A stretch of DNA of 64,000 nucleotides, taken from NCBI GenBank assembly GCA_905221605.1, contig CAJNDS010000300.1:1-64000 (forward strand), read 5' to 3'. This document shows positions 1-10,503 of the stretch, one piece after another. Source of the stretch: Symbiodinium natans (taxonomy: Eukaryota > Sar > Dinophyceae > Suessiales > Symbiodiniaceae). The translations under genes and the position numbers were made by a program. Below the pieces are notes generated by a model, which saw only the letters and a program-made list of their open reading frames with translations, was not told the origin of the DNA and made no database searches. The stretch's first letter is position 1. Each line of letters begins with the position of its first letter.

Positions 1-228
1 ACACGAAGACGAAGCCACGAGGACATGACACGAACACATAACACGAAGACACGACACGAGGACACGACACGAGGACACGACACGAGGACACGACACGAAG
101 ACACGACACCGGGACATGACACGAAAACGAAGACACACGACACCAGGACACGCCACGAAGACGAAGACACGAGGACACGACACAAAGACATGACACGAAG
201 ACGAAGACACTAGGAGACGACACGAAGA
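1..228. repeat. Degenerate GACACGA-type minisatellite
   Basis: Short units built from GACACGAGGACAC and GACACGAAGACGAA repeat imperfectly across the left edge of the window. The open frame through it is a product of the repeat and encodes only Thr, Arg, His and Asp. The array continues beyond the window start. Confidence 0.9.
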
Positions 229-408
229 CAGGGTTCAGGGTTCAGGGTTCAGGGTTCAGGGTTCAGGGTTCAGGGTTCAGGGTTCAGGGTTCAGGGTTCA
301 GGGTTCAGGGTTCAGGGTTCAGGGTTTAGGGTTTAGGGTAAAGGGTTTTTTGGGTTTAGGATTTAAGGTTTAGGGGTTTAGGGTTGAGGGTTGAGGGTTT
401 AGGGTTCC
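229..408 (+). repeat. Variant telomeric array (GGGTTCA)n grading into TTTAGGG
   Basis: About 13 near-perfect copies of the 7-mer GGGTTCA (a one-base variant of GGGTTTA) run to about position 322. They then grade into canonical and degenerate TTTAGGG. The variant is homogeneous, so it expanded as its own tandem and is not random decay. The next 300 bases (409-705) hold nothing I recognise. Confidence 0.92.
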
Positions 409-705
409 CTAAACGCCCTAAACCCCAAACACAAGTGGATACGGATTTTTGTCTGTTGGCGCGTCCGTGCTTGCCTGCATCTTGGTCCTAGCCACTGCTG
501 TGCCAAGCGAAAAAAACTTACTTTGCAGTGAAACAGATGAGAGGGGGTCAAACTAGGATCCCTTGTGGGGAAATATTCTAGTACGTAACAGGCCTGTTTG
601 CGATTCCCCACAAAGGAACCACATATTCCAAGCCCTCATTGAAGGTGCCCTCGACAGCGGATGTAGCTGCACACCATTGCACACCGCAGTCGAAGCATCA
701 AGACA

Positions 706-2439
706 CTACCGTGCCTGCGGCGTATACACAGGCACCCTTTCTGGGATGCCCTCGCAGATCGAGCGCAGCGAAGTAGGAATTGCCGCCCGGACCTGCGCCA
801 CGGCGACGGTCAGGTCGTCCATGAACTCAGGCTCGAAGTCTGATCTTCGAATGAGAATGCCAAGAAGTGTGTGCAAGGGGAGCCGCGGCAGGGAGCGCGC
901 GAGCTCCACAGGAACCGCCCGCACGCTGACGCGGCTCCTGAGAAATTCCACTCGGCGCTGGATCAAAGCGCACAAGTTGCTCACCTCCCGCTGCAGACCA
1001 CGTTCGATGGCCTTTGCGTGGATGAAAGGCAAAAGCGCTGCCAGCACAGACACCTCGTCCAATTGAGTCTCGATGAACCTCTTTTGATTCTTGGCGAGCT
1101 TGTAAGTCTTCTCATGATCGAAGTGACAGTGCGTGCAGAAAGCATCACGCTTGCAGCTTCCCTTCTCTAGGTAAACGCACGGCCGGTAGCACATGTCAGG
1201 ATGCCCAAAACTCCCGATGCTGGGGATCGCCAGCGGGTTGCTTTGGCTCAACTCTGATGGGATGCTACTTTCGCGCAGGCTCTCTCTGAGTGGCCGCATC
1301 AGGCGCGGCTGGATGTTGTCGTCCTCCAAAGTTGCGAAATGCGCTGGAGGTGGCGGAGGCACTGGAGGCGGCGGAAGGCCAGGAGGAGGGCCCAGAGTCG
1401 GAGGCATTGGCACCGGCAAGGGGGCTGCGAGGTGCAGGGAGTCCCACGACGCCGGTTGCGGAGCATTCGTTGCGCTCTCCTGCAGTCTCATGGGGTGCCA
1501 AGCCCAGGGAGCAAGGTCCTGCTCATCCGGGTCGGTTGCCAGCTGCCGAGTATCCCACAAGGTCGCTGATTGAACTTCGTCTTGGACTTCGTCTTGGATT
1601 CCCAGGCTCTGAGCCTGTGGGTGCTTGTCACGACTGAACGGCAGCGGCCATGCACTTGGCTCCGGCGCTGTGCGCCCGAGCTGCCCTGGCTGCCTTAGCT
1701 CCTGGTCCCGCCACTGAAAGGGCAGAGGCTGCAGGGACGGTGGCTCTGGCATCCCTGGCATCCCTGGCATCCCTGGGCCAAGCTTCGCATCACGCTTTTT
1801 CTGGAATGGCATGGGCGGAACGTCCGGTGCCTCTGCGGTCTCTCCAAGATCCCCAAGATCCATCAGATCCGTCTTGCGCAAGGGCACCCTCTCAAAAGCC
1901 TGCATTTCGCACTCTGGATGCCACTTCTTTTGAAATGGCAGTGCCTCCTCCATGGGCTCCCTGGCTCCCTGTACATCCATGCCTTCCATGCCTGCTTTCC
2001 ATGCAACCTCCGTGGCTTCCTTGGCATGCTTCAGCTTCCGTTGCGGGTGCGAAGAGCCTGGCAGCTTCTGCGGAGGGTCCTGGAGCTGTGTCTCCTGAAT
2101 TCTGGAGGCGTCCTGCTCAATCCACCAAGCCCACCAAGCCAATACACGTCTTTTGCTTGCAAGGCTCACGGGCTTGGGTGTGACTGAATGCTCTGAGAGC
2201 AGTCTGCCGATCTGAAAGTCCGGATCTGAAACAAAGCCCTGGCCAGGAGAGACTGCTTCGTTCGGGGCAGTCCACCCTCCGGCCTTATGACCGTGCCGCT
2301 CCAGCACGAGCTGGAACAGAACGGACAGAAGCGCCAACGTGCTCGAACCCAAGAGCAACACTATCTGCAGTCGGGATAGGCCGGCCTCTGGAAGCATGAG
2401 CTCCGGTGCCACTACCAGGTCCATGGCAGTAGCATGCAT
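706..2439 (-). CDS. CCCH zinc-finger protein with N-terminal membrane segment
   Basis: An uninterrupted frame of 577 codons from the first ATG, with an in-frame stop upstream at 2521 and a TAG end. Residues 24-47 are a hydrophobic segment (LQIVLLLGSS...), a likely membrane anchor. The middle is Pro/Gln rich and repeats the motif LPFQ about four times at roughly 40-residue spacing; a MPG triplet run and a PPPPVPPPPP tract follow. Around residue 421 is one CCCH finger (C-x7-C-x5-C-x3-H; CVYLEKGSC, then CTHCH). CCCH fingers usually bind RNA, and a single finger of this form is common in dinoflagellate predicted proteins. The combination with a membrane anchor is unusual. The C-terminal 120 residues look helical and lack a family I can name. 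Substrate unknown. Confidence 0.8.
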   Translation of the reverse strand: MHATAMDLVVAPELMLPEAGLSRLQIVLLLGSSTLALLSVLFQLVLERHGHKAGGWTAPNEAVSPGQGFVSDPDFQIGRLLSEHSVTPKPVSLASKRRVLAWWAWWIEQDASRIQETQLQDPPQKLPGSSHPQRKLKHAKEATEVAWKAGMEGMDVQGAREPMEEALPFQKKWHPECEMQAFERVPLRKTDLMDLGDLGETAEAPDVPPMPFQKKRDAKLGPGMPGMPGMPEPPSLQPLPFQWRDQELRQPGQLGRTAPEPSAWPLPFSRDKHPQAQSLGIQDEVQDEVQSATLWDTRQLATDPDEQDLAPWAWHPMRLQESATNAPQPASWDSLHLAAPLPVPMPPTLGPPPGLPPPPVPPPPPAHFATLEDDNIQPRLMRPLRESLRESSIPSELSQSNPLAIPSIGSFGHPDMCYRPCVYLEKGSCKRDAFCTHCHFDHEKTYKLAKNQKRFIETQLDEVSVLAALLPFIHAKAIERGLQREVSNLCALIQRRVEFLRSRVSVRAVPVELARSLPRLPLHTLLGILIRRSDFEPEFMDDLTVAVAQVRAAIPTSLRSICEGIPERVPVYTPQAR

Positions 2440-2827
2440 GGCGCGTGGGCGAAGCCAATTAGCCACAGCAACTGGTATTGCAGCACGGGCGCCTTGGCCT
2501 GCCAAGGCGTCAACGAATTTTTAATGCCCACTGCTATATGGGCAGGGGATCACCCTTTGCACTCTCAAGCCGACAGTTGCACTCCAACTCCACAGCTCAG
2601 CGAAAAATGGAACTCAAGGGTAACAAGGACTACTCGACTCGGTTACCGTCATCCAAGCCCCCAGATTCTCCTCTTGAAGACAAACACTCCGCTTCTTTTC
2701 CCCTTGCGTTCCATGAGGCGTAAAACGTCGGGCCGGATCTCAGGCCCAATGGCAACTTGCAGCTGAACCTCAGGGAACAAGGGTGTCCTATGGGCACCAT
2801 CGTAAGCCTTGATGTTCATGCCTACTA

Positions 2828-2936
2828 CCCCAAGAGCCCAATATCCCTGTACTAGGGAATATTGCTTCATGTATAGAGGGATCGTTAATATGATTTAAGG
2901 TATATTCCTTAATTAAGGGGTTTTGGGCTCTTTGGG
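2828..2936. mobile_element. MITE-A copy 1
   Basis: Near-palindromic element with ends CCCCAAGAGCCC / GGGCTCTTTGGG, flanked by TA on both sides (a 2-bp target duplication). It lies upstream of the CCCH gene. It is 109 bp long with the family's AT-rich centre. The rest of 2440-3062 holds no recognisable gene. Confidence 0.85.
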
Positions 2937-3062
2937 TAGAGTCGGCCGGAAGGCGGGTAAACATGGCTCAACGCCGGCTTAAGGCTCACACGCGCGGCAG
3001 CAGCATGCGAAATTGCCACATGGCACCGATCTCGAGGGATGTGGGCATGCCCCTCTTATCCC

Positions 3063-3159
3063 CTGGTTCTTAGTAGGGAATGAGGGAATGAGGGCCCTAT
3101 ATATTCCCTTCAAGGGAATATGTAGGGCCCTAATCCCCTCATTCACTACTAAGAACCAG
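3063..3159. mobile_element. MITE-E copy 1
   Basis: A 97-bp fold-back with perfect 14-bp terminal inverted repeats (CTGGTTCTTAGTAG / CTACTAAGAACCAG) and a palindromic centre (AGGGCCCTA... TAGGGCCCT). It is flanked by CC on both sides, which may be a 2-bp duplication. No coding capacity. Confidence 0.85.
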
Positions 3160-4325
3160 CCAGCTCATCCTTCTGCATGACCCTGGTCCACTAAGAGGCT
3201 GCACTCTCAGCTGCCGGCGCAAGACAAACACGGAGCTCCCGTGACGTAAAGTTGCACTTGGCCGAATGGCTGGCAAGTTGTCTTGGACAACGCTTCCTGC
3301 ACGGGGGGCAATCAACCATCTTTGCACCTTCCAGTTTGATACAGCGCGCCATGCTTCGCCACGCGCGCAGCAGCCTAGCAACCTATCCCAGCCAGGCGGG
3401 GCACGCGGTGCAACTTCTCGTACAGCTTTGACAGGAGCTGGTTCTCGCTGCATAGACTTCGATCCACGAGGGCATTGAACCTTAGACTCGCTATGCTCTG
3501 GCACGTGCCTAGCATTCCTGAAGCTGTCAGTTCGCTTCAAATCAAGTCTCGTCCCGAAGCATCTACGAAATTGCCTCTGAGCGATGGACGGCAAGGCAGT
3601 GGGGGAAAGCCATTCCTCACGCAGAGAGGGACACTGAGACACCAGTACAAAGCCCCCTGAACCTCTGGAATCTGCCCAACGCCATGAGCCTTTCCAAAGC
3701 CAACCTGCCTCCCGAAAGACCACACCCGAAGACACCCTAAACACTAAACCCTAAACCCTAAACCCTAAAGGTGATCCAAGGGTCCTTGGAGGGACGCCAG
3801 CCGTCGAAGCCATTTTGCTGGAATGACCAGGAGAGGACCTCATGAGCTTCAGCTCTCCTAGCCGGGCCCCTATGAGGGCCAAAGGTATATCCCTCCCCCC
3901 CCCCCCCCTACTCTATACTTGGGGGTTCATGGTTAATAAGTACCATGAACCTTCAAAAACGCCCCTTAGAACGACTCTTGCACATGCCTGTGGAGGATGC
4001 TGATTGGGTTCACGGTCGATACTATTTACATCCAAGCGGCTCCCCACTTGGCAAATGAAACCGTCGCTTGAACAGCTACAAAAATGAGGATTCTCACCCT
4101 TCCCAGCCACAACCACGATGCACAACATTCAACACAGAGGTGGGAATCTCACAGTGAGCTACGAATGAAGACCTGCTTCTGAGATCTTCGCAATCTGACT
4201 TCAAACCAGGTCTCCCAAGCCAGCAGGAATCTACACATATCTACACTCCACATGGGGCTGGCCCCCATGGGATACCACTGGCCACATTGGAACCTGCAAC
4301 ATCGGAGGTTTTTGCCTTCAAGAGC
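3160..4325. other. Non-coding stretch with short telomeric tract
   Basis: No gene is supported here. It contains a CCCTAAA tract at 3738-3770, a C-run at 3895-3909 and GC-rich unique sequence. A minus-strand exon-like frame with PSKDPWITFR lies just above the telomeric tract (about 3765-3815) but is too short to call. Confidence 0.5.
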
Positions 4326-5852
4326 TCAGCCTGCTCTGCTGGGAGTTTGTAGTCGGCGACGCTTTGCCAGAGGTTCATCCAGTGAAAGAATCAACTCCCG
4401 AACGCCCACTTCACTGCGGCAAAGCTCTTTGAAGGACTCGCTTCCGACCACGTCCTTCATGCGGCCTTGCATCCTCTCTATGCAGGATTCCACAAGGGCG
4501 GGTACCTGGTTGCGGACGGTGACAACGGAACCGAAGGTTACGAGGGCATTCTCGAGGGTCAGCCCCTGCATAAGCTTCCATTCACAGAGCCGGGTGAGGT
4601 CTTCCAGCAAGAACCTTAGGAGTCCAGTAACCTGGGGGAACTCAAGGTTAACCTTTGGGATTCTATTCCATCAAAAAGGATAAACGTTACCTACTCTACA
4701 ACTGAGGAACTCAACAGAAAGGTGCAACACTTCGAGAGGGTCTGCATGCTCGAAGAGCACCTGTCCAGCTTGCCCAGCAGAGTAGATGAAGCGGAGAACC
4801 GCCTCAAACGCAGGTGCCGATGCTCTGGGAATGGGGACATGCGAGGCGGCTCCTTCGCTCATGCGAGTATTGAGCATGCGCTCGAAGTAGACAGAGCGAG
4901 TGGCCAGCAAAAACTTGTCCGCTCGCAGCTGGCGGCCGTCCACCTCGAAGGTCACGCATCCGCTCGGGAAGTCGGCAGCACCTTCATCTGCCGCTACTGT
5001 GAAGGAGGTAGAGAAGTCTCTCCGGAGCAGGCGCTCATCCCGAGGAACCGGCATAGCCATGAGGCACCTGATGAGCTCGATGCGCACCTTGCTTCTCTTG
5101 TTGGCAAAGGCCACTGTGGGGTACAGGTCTCTGTGCCTTAACGCCTCTTTCACAATGTCGACCCGAAACTGTCCGCGACATCTCCGGGAGTCCACCGTGA
5201 ACCTAAGCAAGCCTTGCGAGGAGTCCTTGGTAGAGCTATGCAGCTATGCATAGCGTTCACTCCGCAACTATTCGGCCTACTTTATGTAGAGATGTGGTAT
5301 CCTGAAGGCGCTATAAGATTCACCAAAGATGGGAAGTTCCAAATGATCTTGAAACCCTGCCCGTTTTTGAAACATGGCCCTAAACCCCTAAACCCCAAAC
5401 CCTCAAGCCTAAAAACACTAACAACTACAAGCACAGAATCTCTAAAACCCTACAATATGAAACCCGAAACCCTAAAACCCTAACAGCCGAAACCCCAAAT
5501 AAACCCGAAATAAACCCTTTAAATGAACCTTTGAAAACCCTTAAAAACAACTCCAAATAAACCCGAAATAACCCCTAACTTAACCCCAAATGACCCTACA
5601 AAACCCTAAATGAACCCTAAAAACCCTCCATTCACCCTCAACTAACCCTAAATTCACCCTACAAAGCCCTAAATAAACCCTAAAGCCCTAAACCCTAAAC
5701 CCTAAACCCTAAACCCTAAACCCTAAATGAACCCTAAAAAAACCCCAAGCAAAAAGAACCATGCTGGTCCGAGGATCATACATGGCAGTGATGGACTCCT
5801 CCTCGCAGGAACCGGAGCTCGGCTCGCAGAGATCCAGGCCGTCCTTGTTGAC
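4326..5852 (-). CDS. BTB/POZ-BACK domain protein (three exons seen)
   Basis: Proposed exons: 5760-5852, 4695-5225 and 4326-4631; all phases agree and the end is TGA. The second exon holds the BTB fold (VTFEVDGRQLRADKFLLATR, then YFERMLNTRMSEGA and AFEAVLRFIYSAG). The third holds the following helical BACK-like part (LEDLTRLCEWKLMQGL). The last intron (4632-4694) is 63 bp, GT-AG, and its removal restores the family's usual TGLLR-x-LLEDLTRLCEW join. BTB proteins dimerise and often act as Cullin-3 substrate adaptors. The first exon lies between a CCCTAAA array and a TTTAGGG array, with its acceptor about five bases from CCCTAAA. Upstream exons are not located. BTB confidence is high; exon 1 is moderate. 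Confidence 0.8.
5375..5750 (-). repeat. Degenerate CCCTAAA array
   Basis: Imperfect CCCTAAA/AAACCCGAAATA units, with a perfect stretch near 5690-5725. In the BTB gene model this is intron, in the sense orientation TTTAGGG just downstream of a donor. Confidence 0.9.
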
Positions 5853-5859
5853 CTGGCGG

Positions 5860-6270
5860 TTTAGGGTTTAATTAAGTCTTTAGGGTTTTTTTAAGGGTTT
5901 TTAGGGTTTTTAGGGTCTTTTAGGGCTTGTAGGCAGGGTTTTTAGGGTTTTTAGGGTTTTTAGGGTTTTGGGGGGTTTTTTGGGGGTGTTTTTAGGGTTT
6001 TTTTAGGGTGTTTTTAGGGTTTTAGGGTGTGTTTAGGGTTTTTAGGGTTTTTTTAGGGTTTTTAGGGTTTTTAGGGTCTTTAGGGTTTTTAGGGTTTTTA
6101 GGGTTTTTTGGGGTTTTTAGTGTGTTTGGGTTTTTTTAGGGTTTTTTTAGGGTTTTTTTAGGGTTTTTTTAGGGTTTTTAGGGTTTTTGGGGTTTTTAGG
6201 GTTTTCAGGGTTTTAGGGTTTGGGGTTTTTAGGGTTTAGGGTTGAGGGTCTAGGGTTTAGGGTTTAGGAC
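5860..6270 (+). repeat. Degenerate TTTTTAGGG array
   Basis: A telomere-like array drifted to 8- to 10-mer units (TTTTTAGGG and variants), opposite in orientation to the array at 5.4-5.75 kb. The two arrays bracket the proposed BTB exon 1. A further degenerate TTTAGGG stretch runs from 6482 to about 6815, and 6271-6480 holds no gene. Confidence 0.9.
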
Positions 6271-6876
6271 GTGCCAAACGGAAGCGCGCATTGGGAGCGC
6301 GCAGTAGTCTGCAAACCTACCCACCCCAAGACCGCCCACTTACAACTCTCATGAGTTCAGACCTTCTCTTTTTTTTTACAAAGCATCACATGGGTCAGCA
6401 CTCACGCCCTTTTGGGGACCTCCACAGGTGCGTGGACAGCTTGGGTTGGGTCAGGGAGGCCAGGGCCACGGAAACGGGGCCAGGTTTAGGGTTTAGCGTT
6501 TAGTGTCAGGGTTTAGGGATTAGGGTTTAGGGTCTAGGGTCTGGGGTTTCGGGTTTAGAGCTTAGGGCTTAGGGTTTAGATGGGTCTAGGGTTCAGGGTT
6601 GGGGTTTCGGGTTCAGGGTTTAGATGGATTTAGGGTTCAGGGCTTAGGGTTTAGGGTTTGGCCTTTAGATGGGTTTAGGGTTTAGGGTTTTGCTGGGTTT
6701 AGGGTTCAGGGTTTGGGGTTTAGGGCTTCTGCAGCACCATCTCCTTTAGGGTTTAGGGCTTCGGGGCCTAGTCTGCGTTTGGGGTCCCCATATAGGTACC
6801 TTTAGGGTTTAGGGCTGCTTTTGCTTGGAGAGGAACACCCTTGGAAAGGAGCCCCCCCAAAAAGGCACCAAAGACC

Positions 6877-7215
6877 TTAATTCAGAGCAAGCCCACCCCC
6901 CTCCCCCCTCCCTGCCTGTTGCCCGAGGATGTTGATCTCCCCGTCGTAGGCATCGCAAACCGCCAAGTTCTCACATTCCAGGATGTCCACCTCTTCCATT
7001 CTGACGTCCGCTGTTCCAAATCCCAGACCAAGGACCGTACCCCCATTCGGGCCGCAGACATGCGTAAACACGTACCGTACTTCCCACAGCTCCTGCTGGC
7101 TCCCGAGCGTCCACTGCACTAAGCGGCCCAGGTCATCATCGACAAGCTGGTACGCTTCCGAATTATCGGCGGATGTGTGAACCTGTTTGCCGCACCGCCG
7201 GATCGTCAACGGCAT
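6877..7215 (-). CDS. Hypothetical protein or exon
   Basis: A 112-codon ATG frame. The middle (VRYVFTHVCGPNGGTVLGLG) looks like ordinary protein; the C-terminal end is Gly-rich and low in complexity. No family recognised. It could be one exon of a larger gene or a chance frame. The flanks hold telomeric-like repeats on the left and a MITE-E relic on the right. Confidence 0.3.
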   Translation of the reverse strand: MPLTIRRCGKQVHTSADNSEAYQLVDDDLGRLVQWTLGSQQELWEVRYVFTHVCGPNGGTVLGLGFGTADVRMEEVDILECENLAVCDAYDGEINILGQQAGRGEGGGLALN

Positions 7216-7476
7216 TGCACCGTCCCGGGGCTGTTCCTAAGGTCCTATTTTAGTTCAGGGACGGAACTTTGACTTCAGGACTTTCAAGGGCATTCCTGCT
7301 CCAACATGTTTGGGGAAAAACAAGTTCTGCAAATGCTGAAGTTCTGCGAATGCCACAGGTGTATGCAGGTGTTCACCGAACGACTTTCCTCACATTGAGC
7401 CGAACCATTTCCGACATGGCTTTCAGGCATGCGTATGGCCGCAGCAGAGCTGAGCATCCTTAAGCTAATCCCTTAC

Positions 7477-7572
7477 TTTTGGTTAGTAGGGAATGAGGGA
7501 ATAAGGTACCACATATCCCCTATATACCCTTTAAGATATGGTATACCTTGTTCCCCCATCCCCTTGCTTCCC
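7477..7572. mobile_element. MITE-E relic
   Basis: Shares TTAGTAGGGAATGAGGGAAT with the element at 3063 and has a matching but degraded right arm ending near CTTGCTTCCC. The copy is diverged and no clean target duplication is visible. Confidence 0.6.
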
Positions 7573-7944
7573 AGCAGTAAGTCCCAGGGTTAGGGGGAAG
7601 GTCTTGAGCTCTTGGCAACCTGCACATCGCCAGCCCTGATGTCAATCTCGGCAACGCTCACCACCTAAGCCAGTCTCTGCCTAAGGCTCGATATCGCAAG
7701 AGTGTAGACTTTTGCAAAATATATACATGTACATATATATATATATATGCTCACCCCCCCCCCCCCTCGACAGACCCCGGAAGCAAAAAAAGGCTGAGGG
7801 CGCGACGGACAGCATAGCTGCACACAGTAGCCAGACCCGTTAACACACAATAGAGCATATTTTTTTCGATTAGTACGGCTTTGTGTTCGCAATGAAAGAT
7901 GCAGACAGATGTGAGAAGGACGCATGCTGTAAGGACCTGAACAA

Positions 7945-9165
7945 TTTGCTCGACATCGTGGATTGCTATTAGTTTTAATAAGATTGCTCTTAGTTTTACT
8001 TGGGTTCCAATTAAGTTTATTAGGATTCATAGGCTTCGTATGAGTTCAATAGGAATCCTATTTAAATCAATAGGAACCCCATTAAAATGAATGAGAACCC
8101 TATTGAAATTAAGACGAGTCTTTTTTGAAAACTTAGTAAGAATCCTAGTACAATTAATAAGAACCTGGTTGAAATACGTAGAAGCTCCTATTAAACTTTC
8201 TTGGCGTCCTAAATTCAGAGGAACCATAGGAAGGCCATTCAAATGAATAGGAACCCTTTTGAATTCATAGGAATGCTAATAAAATTAATAGGAACCCTAC
8301 AAAAGAATCTATGAATTCTTTTCAAGAGTAACAGGAATCCGTGTAACATGAAGATGAATCCTATAAAGGATTAAGAGGAGCCAATAAAATTCTATAAAAA
8401 AAAGTAATGTGGACCCTTCAAAACTTAAAACAATAAGAGTCGTACTGTTAGAATTATAATAAACCCTATTAAAACATTTAATTAACAGGATTGCTAATAA
8501 AACAAATGAGACTTACAACAACATTACTTCGAGTCCAATTGAAATGAATAGGGAACAGGATTTAAAAACATAATCGGAGCACTGTGGAATCTAGTAGGAA
8601 TCCTATGAACATTATTAGGAATCCTGTCAACATGAATGAGAAACCCTGTTAAAATGAATACGAAGCCTATTCCAATTAACCAGAAGCCTTTTTAAATGAA
8701 TATGAAGCTTGTCAAAGCAAAAGGAACCCAATTAGAAATTGTAAGACATCTTATGAAAATGAATAAGAAGCCTATTGAAATTAATAGGAATATGTATAAA
8801 ATTTGTTATGAAGCTTATTAACATTCTAAGACTTTTATTAAAGCTAACTAGGAAGAAGAATGCTATTACAATTACTCAGAATCGTATTCCAATTATTTGG
8901 CATTTGATTAAAATGAATAGGAATCAATATTAAACCCAATAAAGTCCTTTAACAGGCATCCTTTAAAATCGAATACGAACCCCATTAAACAAATACAGGA
9001 ATCCCATTGCCATTGAAGATCACTTAGAATGCTAGTAAAATGATTAGGAGCCTTATTAATTAAATAAGGACTCCCGTTAAAGTGAACAGGAGTATTATTA
9101 AATTTAATAGGCAGCCTAAAACATAATAAGGAATCATATAAGAACCCCTGAAAAACTCTTCCGTA
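7945..9165. repeat. Degenerate 21-bp minisatellite, AT-rich
   Basis: Consensus close to AATAGGAACCCTATTAAAATG, repeated imperfectly. Both minus-strand frames through it show a 7-residue period (FNRVLIH, FNGVPID, LNRIPIE; FNNTPVH, FNGSPYL, INKAPNH). The base composition is far more AT-rich than the rest of the window. It is probably not coding, because stops interrupt the frames and the period is that of the DNA. Confidence 0.8.
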
Positions 9166-9257
9166 AGCAACTCCAGTAGCTGTCGCTAGCATAGCTCTCT
9201 GTGTTTTTAATATATTTCATATTTCTCATGAGTGTAGAACCCCGAAAAGAATCTCAC

Positions 9258-10425
9258 CAAAACCTGAGTTTCCAAAAATCCAAAAATCCAAAAACCCCAA
9301 CCCAAGTTTCGGATTTTTGGAAACTCGAGGAATTTGCTCAAAATCCAAAAAAACCAAAATTCCTCGAGTTTCCAAAATTCCAAAAATCCAAAAATCCCAA
9401 CCCCAGTTTCGGATTTTTTGGAAACTCGAGGAATTTGCTCAAAATTCTAATCCTCGAGTTTCCAAAATTCCAAAAATCCAAAAATCCCAACCCCACTCGG
9501 GCGGGAGCCTCGAAATCAAAAAAAACCCAAAATTCCTCGAGTTTCCAAAATTCCAAAAATCCAAAAATCCCAACCCCAGTTTCGGATTTTTGGAAACTCG
9601 AGGAATTTGCTCAAAATCCAAAAAAACCCAAAATTCCTCGAGTTTCCAAAATCCAAAAATCCAAAAATCCCAACCCCAGTTTCGGATTTTTGGAAACTCG
9701 GGGAATTTTGGATTTTTTTGGGTTTTGAGCAAATTCCTCGAGTTTCCAAAAATCCGAAACTGGGGTTGGGATTTTTGGGTTTTTGGAATTTTGGAAACTC
9801 GAGGAATTGTGGGTTTTTTTGGATTTTGAGCAAATTCCTCGAGTTTCCAAAAATCCGAAACTGGGGTTGCGATTTTTGGATTTTTGGAATTTTGGAAACT
9901 CGAGGAGTTTTGGGTTTTTTTGGATTTTGAGCAAATTCCTCGGGTTTCCAAAAATCCGAAACTGGGGTTGGGATTTTTGGATTTTTGGAATTTTGGAAAC
10001 TCGAGGAATTTTTGGGTTTTTTTGGATTTTGAGCAAATTCCTCGAGTTTCCAAAAATCCGAAACTGGGGTTGGGATTTTTGGATTTTTGGAATTTTGGAA
10101 ACTCGAGGAATTTTGGGTTTATTTGGATTTTGAGCAAATTCCTCGGGTTTCCAAAAATCCGAAACTGGGGTTGCGATTTTTGGATTTTTGGAATTTTGGA
10201 AACTCGAGGAATTTTGGGTTTTTTTTAGGATTTTGAACAAATTCCTGGAGTTTCCAAAAATCCGAAACTTGGGTTGGGATTTTTGGATTTTTGGATTTTG
10301 GAAACTCGAGGAATTTTGGGTTTTTTTGGATTTTGAGCAAATTCCTCGAGTTTCCAAAAATCCGAAACTTGGGTTGGGTTTTTTTGGATTTTTGGATTTT
10401 TGGAAACTCGACGAATTTTGGAGTG
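9258..10425. repeat. Inverted satellite of about 101-bp units
   Basis: Units of 100-103 bp carry an XhoI-like CTCGAG and the motif TTTCCAAAAATCCGAAACTG. Before about 9715 they run in one orientation (about three units plus a partial interruption near 9500). After it they run in reverse for about seven units. Each unit is itself partly palindromic. Long frames on both strands are products of the repeat, rich in Lys, Asn, Pro, Phe and Gly. Confidence 0.9.
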
Positions 10426-10503
10426 GTGCTCTTCCCCCCGCCCCCTTCCTGAACATATCGGAAATATACTTCCGGGGTCTGTCGAGGGGGGGGGGGGGTG
10501 ACC

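Larger units (their letters stand above)
7752..10503. mobile_element. Composite block with inverted ends
   Basis: At 7752-7783 the sequence is a C-run followed by CTCGACAGACCCCGGAAG. At 10469-10503 the exact reverse complement of that 18-mer occurs, followed by a G-run, and both outer sides run into TA dinucleotide tracts. The ends therefore form an inverted pair about 2.75 kb apart. Inside are two unlike tandem arrays and no plausible enzyme gene. It may be a non-autonomous element or a foldback-generated block; mobility is inference. Confidence 0.6.

Noticed and set aside
3139-3744. 201-codon minus-strand frame
   Set aside because: Starts within MITE-E, has no recognisable domain, and its codon pattern does not differ from the other frames here.
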